Source: Euphorbia lathyris
Taxonomy: Eukaryota; Streptophyta; Magnoliopsida; Malpighiales; Euphorbiaceae
Length of the DNA stretch: 64,000 nt
Assembly (NCBI RefSeq): GCF_963576675.1
Contig: NC_088911.1
Coordinates: 85,279,256 to 85,343,255 of the forward strand
Reading direction: 5' to 3'
The notes beneath the pieces are model-generated. The model made no database searches, was not told the origin of the DNA, and saw only the letters and a program-made list of their open reading frames with translations. Within the stretch, counting starts at the first letter, position 1. Each line of letters begins with the position of its first letter. The translations under genes were made by a program, and so were the position numbers. This document shows, one piece after another, positions 1 to 9,437 of the stretch.

Positions 1-59
1 TGCATGCTCCTCGTGAACCTCACTAGCATCCTGTAAAAATGTTCTTTGGTACTTGAATG

Positions 60-587
60 GTACTGTATCACATGGTTTGCGCATGCATCGTGGGGGTCAA
101 CTTGGCCAACTTCATTGTTATTCTGACACAGATTAGGGTGGAGATCAGGATGATCACCGGTCTACCGGGTGCTATGCAATTTTTCTTGGCCATTACCTTG
201 TCTCCTGGGAATCTAGGAAGCAACGAACATTGTCTAGATCGTCTACTGAGGCCGAATATCGATCCATTGCTTTTGCTACTTCTGAACTCACTTGGATACA
301 AATGCTTTTTACATGAAATTGGTTACCCAATGTGTCAACACCTCTGCTTTAGTGTGATAACTTAAGTGATGTTTATTTAATTGTGAATCCAGTATTACAC
401 AATAATAGCAAGCATTTGGAGAAAGAATTTTACTTTGTGCGTGATAAAGTCAAGGCAAAGGCACTTGTTGCACATGACATATCTACGGAGGATCAAACGG
501 CCTTCACCAAACCACTTCATCATGATCGGTTTTAGCAGTTTCGTGATAAGCTCATAGTGTGGGAGCGACCTTTTGCTTGAGGGGGAG
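60..587 (+). pseudogene. Ty1/copia polyprotein 3' remnant (RNase H end)
   Basis: Reading across frames gives the typical end of a copia polyprotein. Around 150-310 the translation contains [17 protein letters not shown], then [13 protein letters not shown], the hallmark stretch of copia RNase H. It continues to FYFVRDKVKAKALVAHD and QTAFTKPLHHDRF at about 420-535. The frame has stops and a frameshift (stop after WIQMLFT near 315, stop after HHDRF near 532), so it is not functional. Only the 3' end lies in the window; the rest is to the left of base 1. A purine tract (579-587, gagggggag) follows directly, as expected for the primer of plus-strand synthesis before a 3' LTR. Confidence 0.85.
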
Positions 588-614
588 TGAAAAGGATAAC
601 TTCGGATATTAGTA

Positions 615-1634
615 AGAGCATCTCCAACAGCCTCTTAAGTTGGCTCTTAAGTTAAAATTTGAGGAGGGAGAATAAAAAATCACCTACAACAAACTCTTAG
701 TGACTACTCAAATCACTAAGAGCCTCTCCATCTTCTCTATTAATAGAGAGCTTCTCTCCACCTCTTAGGCCCCCGTGCTTTTTTACTGAAATTAAATTAA
801 ATTAACTGAAATTAAATTAACTGAATGCTACTGAAATGAACTGAACTTAACTTAATTTAACTTAACTGCACCAAATAATTATAATTATAATAAATTATAT
901 CTATAATGATATATTTTATATATAAATAATTATAATTATAATAAATAATGATAAATATATAAATAATTATAATTATAATAAATAATGATGAATTGTATAT
1001 AAATAATATTAAATTATAAATTATATATCAATTAAAATAAATAATAATACATTATTTATAAATAATGATGAATTATATATAAATAATACTAAATTATAAA
1101 TTATATATAAATACTTATAATTATAACAAATAATGATGAATATAAATAATATTAAATTATAAATTATAATAAATTATAATAAATTATATATAAATAGTTA
1201 TAATTATAATAAATAATGATGAATTATATATAAATAATACTAAATTATAAATTATATATAAATTATAATAAATTATATATAAATAATTATAATTATAATA
1301 AATAATGATAATTACTGAAATTAAATTAACTGAACTTAACTGAATGCTGCTGAACTGAACTTAACTCACTTATGCTGAAATTAAGTAAAAAAAAACAGGG
1401 CTTCAGTGCCTCTTAATTTATTTTTTATTAATAATTTATTATTGAGGAGTCTCTCTCCTCATATTATTGGTAAATGTAACAATAATTAATAATTTTAATG
1501 ATAAAATAATAAATAAGGAGTGAATATAAAAAGTATTGTTGGAGATGGTATGTCTTAGTCACTCTTAAATCACTAAGAGTCAATTATTTATATTATTTTT
1601 AGGAAGTGCACTAAGAGTCTCTTGATGATACTCT
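615..1634. mobile_element. Non-autonomous TIR element (MITE-like) inside the copia LTR
   Basis: The left end reads agagcatctccaacagcctc and the reverse complement of the right end reads agagtatcatcaagagactc. Both then carry the cttag/ctcttaa motif, giving imperfect terminal inverted repeats. A second inverted copy of the motif (ttgttggagatgg, about 1541) lies inside the right end. The interior has no coding sequence and is dominated by AT-rich tandem repeats. The target duplication is short or decayed, so the superfamily is uncertain. Confidence 0.6.
880..1310. repeat. AT-rich imperfect tandem repeats
   Basis: Variants of the motif aattataattataataaata, followed by atgatgaattatatataaat, recur many times, with unit lengths that vary around 45-70 bp. 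Related blocks built on actgaaattaaattaactga flank it at about 786-860 and 1315-1385, partly inverted. This looks like slippage-driven expansion inside the TIR element. Confidence 0.7.
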
Positions 1635-1795
1635 AAATAGACTCCTAGTATACTTTGTATTCCCTACGACTGCCGACTTACATACTAGGGCTTGCCGCAT
1701 ATGCATATGCATGTATATATATATATATATAGACTCACACATTGTAATTGCCCATTAATTATCAAGTGAGTTTATTCATTGCCTCAATTGTTTCA

Positions 1796-3332
1796 CTTTG
1801 TACCATAATTAATATTTTTTACTTTTATATATTTTAAATATATTAATTGGCGTGAATTACGTCTAAGTAGATTTTCTTAGAGTAAACCCCATGGGAGATT
1901 TGAGGTAAACCTAAGAGGAGCCAGCAGACCATTTAATAGTTTATCGTGTATTTTGTTGTGAGCCAATTAAAAAGCAGGAAATTTAAAAAGTGCCAGAATT
2001 AATAAAAGAACATGACTTAGTAGAAGGAAGCAAAAAGTTACTCCAACATCTATAAAAGATAAAAATCACGATAAAAAAAAGAATACTCTAGAAAATTTAC
2101 TGTAGATTTCAATAATTTAAATTTCTCAGTTGCCTTAGCTGTACTTTTCATTTTTATTCAAGTTCACTTAAGTTATCCGGCACAATTTTATTTTGTTTTG
2201 TTCGTCAATCATTTCTGAAGATCGGTATCATTTTTATATTCGAATCCTTTAGGATTTTAGGTCTCTTTATTTCTTATAATCATTTGTTGCTTAGAGATCA
2301 GAAAGTACATTTAAATCAATTTCACAATCGGAGAATACTATAATTCTCTGACATGTGTACATTTTCAGAAAAGAGAAGAGAACAACACACTAATTCTCTA
2401 TCAAATTCAGAGAGAGGTACCAATTTCAGTAAGTGGATGATGAAGGAGGAGTTATCTTTAGAACTTCATTTGATCAACTTGGACAAGATTCTCATAGCGA
2501 TGGTTATGGTATTATTATGGTATTATTCTTGGACCACTAACTATTACTATTTCTATACCATTGTTAACATCATTTACACCAAAATAATTAGGTATCATGC
2601 GTAAAAATACCTCTAACATTAATAACATTTTACTTTTATAGCTATCTATTGTTAGTAGGTTGGATCAATTTCATACATCATTCTAAAATATAGATATTTT
2701 GTTCCTTATCTTTTACATCAATTGTATATTTGTTAGTTCTAAAAAAAATTTCCTATTTTTTGTAATTTAATAATAGAATTGGAGATTAATATTTTTAAAT
2801 TCGACAAAATATTTGAATTTTTTTTTTTGTCTTACGCATACAAAATACAGTATAATTTTTTTTTTAACGTGTAATAATATATTTGTGATCTGTTAGTAAT
2901 TAGGAGTCAAATTGCTTTTGGCTATCAGCGTTAAGAGTAAAACTGCTCTTGAGTACTAATGCCAGAGATAAAATTGTATCATTTTAGACGTTAGAGATAA
3001 AATTGCCCCCCGGGTCATACTCAATTTTGTTTGGTTTGTTTATGCTGGCCGTGTTTTGTCAACAAAGAATGAAAATTCTCAAATTAGTTCTAGCTGCAAC
3101 TAAACTTTTTGATTCTAGCCAAGGGAAGGAAGCAAATAATAAAAATAATTTTAAGTGAAAAAGAACGTTAGAAGGGGGCCAATTACTGATTTTGACAAAT
3201 GTTAGGAACTTAATTGATGGTTTTGAGAAGTTGGGATAAAAACAACACTGAATAGTGCATTTTACTTCAACTTTTGCTCAAACTGGATTAGTTTGAAGGA
3301 TTGATTATGCAACAGGTTGTTAAATAGCTTAT
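1796..3332. other. AT-rich intergenic region, no gene recognised
   Basis: I see no coding sequence of a known family. An 83-codon open frame at 2353-2604 has low-complexity content and no start context or homology that I recognise. The stretch 2926-3012 (taaaattgccccccgggtca and neighbours) resembles, in reverse orientation, the subterminal sequence of the TIR element at 42680-42800 (caattttacccctaacgt), so it is probably a decayed end of the same transposon family. Confidence 0.5.
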
Positions 3333-5450
3333 TTACCTGCTGGTTTCATTAGAAACAGGACTTTGGCGTCGTCTCTTTTCTCTCCAAGTCTCACCCCACA
3401 TCTTTGCCTCTGCAACTGCACGATCTCGATCCAAATCCTTCTCTATGACCACTGCTGTTATATTTGGAGCCAAATGAATCTCGGGCCATTCTAGACTGGC
3501 ATCTTTTGGTTTATGTTTACATGACAGTAAAAAATCTATGGCTGTCACCAAATCACTTGATGAAGGACGTAAATTCGCATTTTCATTAAGGCAGGTTGAT
3601 GCTACCTCTACAGCTTTGTTCAATACAGAAGCTGAAAACTGTCCTCTCAGTAATGGATCTGCTAATTTCAAATGGTTCTTTTGGTCCCTAATTATTGGTA
3701 GTGCCTGCATACAGTACAGAACAAAATTAATTAAGGAAAACTGAATTAATTCACAGCTAAGTGAAGAAGGATTCTAGCCTACCCAGTGAATTAGATGCAT
3801 TCGACGGCCATTGATTTCGTCTACTGCTCTGTATCCAGTAATTAGCTCTAACAAGAGAACCCCAAAAGAGTAAATGTCAGTCTTTAGAGTCAATCTTCCA
3901 GTGGAGGCATACTCAGGGGCACAATAACCATATGTACCCATGACTCTGGTTGAGACATGTGAATTGTCACCGATCGGACCGAATTTAGCTAGTCCAAAAT
4001 CTGATAGTTTTGGATGGAATCCTTCTCCCAGTAATATGTTTGATGCTTTTAAATCCCTGTATATAACAGGAGGATTAGCATTATGAAGACAGTCTAATCC
4101 TTTTGCTGCCCCACTAGCTATCTTCATCCTTGTCTTCCAGTCCAGAGCCTCCTTATCAGGTGTAACATCTGTACATCCATCATGTGATGTGATTATATAT
4201 ATATAGAAACTAAACCACAATCAATGTTATTTCAAAATTAATTGTAATATGGTACCGAAAAGGTGATCTTCCAAGGATCCCATAGCCATGAACTCATAGA
4301 CAAGAAGGCGTTGTACGCCTTCAGCGCAGAAACCGAGCAAATTGACAAGGTTAGGATGATGCATTAAAGTGAGCATAAGAACTTCCACCAGAAACTCTTT
4401 TTCTCCTTGCAAACCATCTGCTAGATCTAGCTGTTTAACAGCTACAACCTGCCAAAAATAAATACCATTTTCATTTTCATTTTCATAGGGCTGAGATGTA
4501 TGAAAGCAAATAGAGAAAAATCAGGCTAATACCTGACGAGTGCTTTCTAAATGCCCTTTATAAACAGCGCCAAAACCACCTCTTCCAAGATAACATTGAG
4601 GCGAAAAGTAATTTGTAGCAATTGCAAGCTCTTCATAGGTAAATGTTGGAGCCACATTAGAAGAGTTATTATTATTATTGCTCTCTCTTTTTCTTCTCAT
4701 TGAATTTGGATTGACTTTTGATCCTGCCTCTCCTCTTGATTCTGTATTTAATTGTCAAATAAGAATCATTAGCTTCTAACAAATCCAATTCCACCAAACC
4801 ACTTGTTATAGGACAAGAGCAAAGTATCTAGACATTCTAGGTTTTGGGTTTTCCAATTATCTAGACATTCTAGGTTGCTCAAATATCACTGATTATTGTA
4901 GCAGTGACAAGATAATTAACTGAGTGGCATAGTATGTACACGAGTCCTACAAAAAATGTGATGATTTTCACTTGTTTAGCTTATTGCATTTGGATATAAA
5001 AACAAATCTGATCACATTCGCATCAAATCAAATATCACAAAAAAGAATTCATAAATGCACTAGAAATTTCCAACAAAATAAAAGTGTATGATATGAAGTA
5101 TATAGTTTAGATAAAGAAATGGACTCAAAACAGCAACTAATCATTATATTGATAACAACTTGTACTGTAAACCCAAAATGAATATGGTAAATAAAGTCTA
5201 AAGTAACTCTATTGAAGTTGCACCAAACAACACCCAGAAATTCCATTAAAACCTACGAACAAGAAACCTAAATCATGTCACATTTAAACATAAAGACAAT
5301 GATCCACGATAAATTCAAAACATAGATGAATAAAATGAGAGAGAAAGAAACCAACAAAGAAAACTTACCAAACAAGGATTCTCTTTTGATAATTTCCGGT
5401 TTCAATTTCATCCGATTAGACAAGAAACCAAAACAAGGACAATGACCCAT
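3333..5450 (-). CDS. PBS1-like receptor-like cytoplasmic kinase (RLCK VII), five exons
   Basis: Serine/threonine kinase of the plasma-membrane PBL family, which relays signals from immune and growth receptors. Exons on the minus strand: 5450-5369, 4741-4533, 4448-4256, 4168-3783, 3704-3333; all introns are GT-AG and phases close, giving 413 aa. The start MGHCPCFGF fits N-myristoylation at Gly2 with nearby palmitoylatable Cys. Visible motifs: glycine loop [11 protein letters not shown] (80-90), VAVK (Lys102), YRDLKASN (Asp200; Tyr replaces the His of HRD as in PBS1), DFG (218-220), GTYGYCAPE (239-247). The C-terminal tail has [19 protein letters not shown], typical of PBL7/PBL24-27-type members. 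The activation loop has GDNSHVS where PBS1 has GDKSHVS. I infer a functional gene; the exact orthologue is uncertain. Confidence 0.92.
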
Positions 5451-5856
5451 CCCCAGAAACAACAAGAAAAATCGAAAATATAAAATTCACTGATTTTGTG
5501 ATTGGAATATATAATTCTTCTTATAAAATAAGAAAATCAAAGAGAGATAGAAGAAAAGTAATGTAATGTAATTTAATATAATGAGAGAGTGCAGTTGATA
5601 CTAACGAGAGGAGGAAGAGAAGGAATGACAGAGGAATTAAGGTTAACGTTGTTGGAAAGATTGCTTAAAATATAGAGAAAGAAGATCACATTCGACACCT
5701 TTTTCAGTTTCCTCTTCTCTTCTCTTCTCTCCTCTTTTTTTTTTTTTTTTTAATTATTATTATTTTGTTTTTTTTTCCGTACGCGTTACACGGTTTCTCA
5801 ATACAATCTAGGTTTTACAAATTTAATAGGATTTTGCCCAAAATGGGGCTATTTAT
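5451..5856 (-). promoter_or_regulatory. 5' leader and promoter region of the PBL kinase
   Basis: Upstream of the kinase ATG. On the gene strand there is a GA-rich stretch (complement of the CT tracts at 5709-5735) followed by a poly(A)/poly(T) tract at 5736-5752. Such purine/pyrimidine tracts are common around plant transcription starts. I see no unambiguous TATA box. Confidence 0.35.
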
Positions 5857-5866
5857 GTTCTGGTTA

Positions 5867-6600
5867 GGGGTCTTCAAAAGCCGAATCGGACCGAAATAAC
5901 CGATCGAATCAACGAATTTCGTTTTTTGTTCAGTTTTCGGTTTATTAAGTTCGGTTTCGATTTTATTTTTATAATATTTCGATAATTTCGGTCGGTTTGG
6001 TTTTTAAATCAAAATTACCGAATTAACCGAACATATCAAAATAAATTAAATATAATTAGAAATTAGATTTATTATATAATTAGTGTATGTCATTTATTAT
6101 TTTAAGTTGTATTTGATTTAGAATTATATTATTAGAATCTTTATTAAGCATGATAGTTTTTGGATTGCATGTAACTGATTATATTATTGGTCTATTTAAC
6201 GTTTGTCTACCAATTTAGTACAATTATACACTAATTCATATTTGGAATTAAGATTGATTTCATTTCTATATAAAAAATTTATGTTTTTTTCTTTCTATAC
6301 TTTTTCATCTTTCAATCCCAAATGAAAAAGAAAAATAAAAATTATTGTATATATAAGTAAATACCCAACAACATCATTAACGGTGTAATATTAACCTTAC
6401 ATACAAATAATTGTTAAGGAAGTTTTTTAATATAAGAAAACCGAATAACCGAACCAACCGAAATAATTCGATCGGTTCGGTTCGGTTATTTATTATTATT
6501 TGGTTAGGTCCAGTTTTTATTTTTGAGACTATTCGGTTTTTGGTTATTTCGGTTCAGTTCGGTTTTCAGACCGAACCGACTGATGAACACCTCAACTCTA
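5867..6600. mobile_element. TIR element rich in CCGAACCGA motifs
   Basis: The left end contains ggggtcttcaaaagccgaat and the right end, reversed, contains gaggtgttcatcagtcggtt. The two halves carry many copies of accgaaataaccga / ccgaaccaaccgaaat in opposite orientation. A 10-bp direct repeat, gttctggtta, flanks it at 5857-5866 and 6601-6610. The interior is AT-rich and non-coding. Related sequences occur at about 41540-41700 and 55568-56460. Confidence 0.65.
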
Positions 6601-6810
6601 GTTCTGGTTAAAGATGTGGGTGTAAATTAAACTTTAACCTTTATTATATGATTAGAAGCCCCTGATCCCAAAAGAATAAGAGTTTGTATTATGCTGGTTC
6701 TCTAAACTTATACCATAATTATCATAGAATTAGTTGAATTAATTTGATAATTAAAGACTAATTCATATTAATATCTAACAATAATTAATTATCTAAATCG
6801 ATATAAATAA

Positions 6811-8508
6811 AGAAAATTACAAAACTGGGTCAAATGGGAGGCACATTTACATATTTAACCCATTTACTCAACCTATTACATATCTAGACTGATTTTGTGT
6901 GACTTTCCCATAATACCCTCAATATTTACGCGCGGCTCACCCCATCCCGTCTAACTTCGCATATTCGACCATATGCGAAGCCTGCGAAGCTAATGTTTGG
7001 ATTTACTTAATGAATTTAGTTCGCATATGCGAAGCTGAAGTTTGTTTTGCTTGATGAATTTAGTTCGCATATGCGAATGCTGGATATGATTTGAAGCTAA
7101 TTCGCGAAGTGGTATATAACAAAAAATGGTAAACAACAACGGATTCGAACATTAAAAATCATAACATTATCAAAATTTACAACAAGATTGCCACAATAAC
7201 AACATTCAAATCATAACATTATCAAAATTTACAACAAGATTGCCACAATGAACTCTACTACTAACTAATCATTTCAAAGTGAACCTAACTAATCCGGTAC
7301 CAATCTTGAAACGGATGAGTAATCTTGGTATGCACCGTGGGACACGTCCATCCCAAAAGGTCTGGATTCCAGACCTTTTGGGATGGACGTGTCCCACGGT
7401 GCATACCAAGATTACTCATCCGATTTAAAATTGGTACCGGATTAAGTTAGGTTCACTTTGAAGATTGGCACCATGGGATAGACGTGTCCCATGGTGCACC
7501 CCAAGATTGACACAACCTCTCCTAACCAACCACTTTAGGAGTGAATGTGTCAATTTTGGGGAAGTTCATCCCTATACAGGAAGGAAAATCATCTCCCATG
7601 CAGCCCAGTACGCCGCCTTCCAGAAAGGGATGTTACGTATTCAACCATTTACAGAAAAAATTAATCGTGTTAGGCAGGGAAAAAGATGATTTTGGCTTCG
7701 CGAAATGAAGATTAGCGAAGCATGCGAATGTAAATGTGCAGGGGAAGAGGTGATTTTACTTCGCATATCGATGCTTTTGCAAAGTCTGCGAGGTCAGAAA
7801 CGTGACTATCTACGTTGCATATCGATGCTTTCGCGAAATCTGCGAGGTCTGAAACGTGAGGATCTATTCGCAGACTTCGCGAACTAATCGATTCGTGAGG
7901 TAGATCCATACGTTTCAGACTCTTTCTCTTCGCATATCTTCGCGAAATCATCGATTAACGAAGTAGATCGTCACTTTCCAGGCTCGTTCTCTTCGCAAAG
8001 CTTAGCGAAACCATCGATTGCGAAGTGAATTCATGAAAAATCGCAGAAAAAAAACAGATACTTACATTTTTCGCTCCTTTCACCCCAAAAGCGACAATAA
8101 CAATATGATAACATGGGAAGAACGAAGGAAATAACGTAGAAAAACCATTTCTTTGATGGTAACAAGAAGAAAGAAACCAAGCAACGAACATGAAGATGAA
8201 AAACCATGGCTTCGTTTTCTAGGGTTGGGAAGTTGCAGAATCAAGAGATGAAGAGAGGAAAAAGAGAAATTCATTGTGATTTTGACTAAATGGTGCAGAT
8301 TTCGTGCAATTTAAAGGAAAAAAGGAAAATCAAAAGTCTTGAAATCATTAATGCAGGAGCAACTTTTCGCATAACCAAGGAGATAGGGGGAGCGGCGATT
8401 CGCGAGTGGTGGAAGTGGGAAGGTTAGGGGTATTATGAGAAAGTCACACAAAATCAGTGTTAAATATGTAAATGAGCCTCTCATTTGACCCAGTTTTGTA
8501 ATTTTCCC
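6811..8508. mobile_element. Mutator-like non-autonomous element with 9-bp TSD
   Basis: Terminal inverted repeats of about 100 bp: the left end reads agaaaattacaaaactgggt and the right end is its near-complement (cagttttgtaattttccc). Both ends share catttacatatttaac and gattttgtgtgactttc further in. Flanking 9-bp direct repeats tataaataa at 6802-6810 and 8509-8517 fit the Mutator superfamily. No transposase is visible. The interior contains a 190-bp palindrome (7273-7462), a 51-bp-period direct duplication (7157-7250) and many copies of ttcgcatatgcgaa and ttcgcgaa motifs (6950-7110 and 7690-8030). Confidence 0.85.
7273..7462. repeat. 190-bp near-perfect palindrome inside the MULE
   Basis: The two arms are reverse complements, centred on base 7367. 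The inner arm (about 7310-7425) is essentially perfect: aaaaggtctgga faces tccagacctttt. The outer arm has a few differences, such as cttgaaacggatg versus catccgatttaaaa. A third partial copy (gacgtgtcccatggtgca) follows at 7481-7498. RNA from either strand would fold into a long hairpin. Confidence 0.9.
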
Positions 8509-8517
8509 TATAAATAA

Positions 8518-9437
8518 TTAAGCAAGGGACCAATAGATGTATTTAAGGTATAGTTGTCCCGGATGTATAGATTCTCCGTAAGAGGAGTCGTGATGAATCC
8601 AATCTACTTGTTGATCAGAATAGAATCCATGGTAAAATCAAACTCTATTTTAACTAAACATGGTTGCGTTGCGTCCTATTAAAACCGTAATACGGTACGT
8701 ACAGGTAGAAAAGGTTCAGTTTTATTAGGAAATTACAGCACAGGATAACTTATAAAACCTATTTTTAAGCTGCTCTTTCTCCCATCATTATCCCTTTCTC
8801 GCACTCTTTACATATATGAAACCCCCACCAAGCTCACCGATCATGATTATCGCTGTTCAACTCTGATATTTTGTACTCCCCGCAATATTTCTCCAAATAA
8901 GTTCCTTTTGTTTTGATTTTCTGATTCTACTTTGGTTGTTGAGTGAGTTTCTTTCTCTTCGATCATGTATCTACTATTTTCAAGGATGTATTTATTAGTT
9001 CCTTCCTCACATTATGCTTCGTTTTTCGTTTGTTTTTATTATATCAATTGAATTGGGTTCAATGGGATATCTGAAGTTACTTCGAATTTATTTTGATGAT
9101 GTTGATTTCCCGGTTATGTCGTCTTGTCCCTCTGGTATTTCTCACCTGAGCTTACTTTACAAGGGTGTTTTTCATTCCAAAAGCTCCATGCTTTGTTGGA
9201 ATTGTAAGAGAGTCGTCTATTGTTCACAGCTTTTTCTGCGACTCAAACCTGTAACCTTCCTATCACAAATCCTAGTTTTTGTGCCAGGGCTCGTATTTTC
9301 AAGCTTTCTTGCAATTCATACATTGTTTATGCGTTCTTGTAATTGTGAATTTGAAATTAAAGGCTTTGCCTAATGGATGTCTGATATTTTCTTTCAATGT
9401 TGCAGGTTAGGAGCATTTCACTGAATAGGGGTTTGTA
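8518..9437 (+). promoter_or_regulatory. Promoter and 5' leader intron of the unknown 579-aa gene
   Basis: A TATA-like tataaaa at 8751-8757 is followed by a CT-rich leader (8770-8810). A leader intron is plausible: donor-like gagtgagtttc near 8940 and acceptor ttgcag at 9401-9406, with the ATG 31 bases later at 9438. This is inferred from splice-site-like sequence only. Confidence 0.5.

Larger units (their letters stand above)
588..1795 (+). mobile_element. Copia 3' LTR, interrupted by a TIR element
   Basis: The LTR starts with TG right after the polypurine tract and probably ends with CA at 1794-1795 (context caattgtttca). The outer parts are 588-614 and 1635-1795. The right part includes a run of TA dinucleotides near 1714-1730 and the sequence attgtaattgcc, a plausible LTR 3' region. 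The middle is a separate inverted-repeat element. The 5' LTR is outside the window, so the end points rest on TG/CA and PPT context only. Confidence 0.6.

Noticed and set aside
2353..2604. 83-codon frame upstream of the kinase
   Set aside because: No recognisable motif, AT-biased composition, and no supporting splice or promoter pattern.
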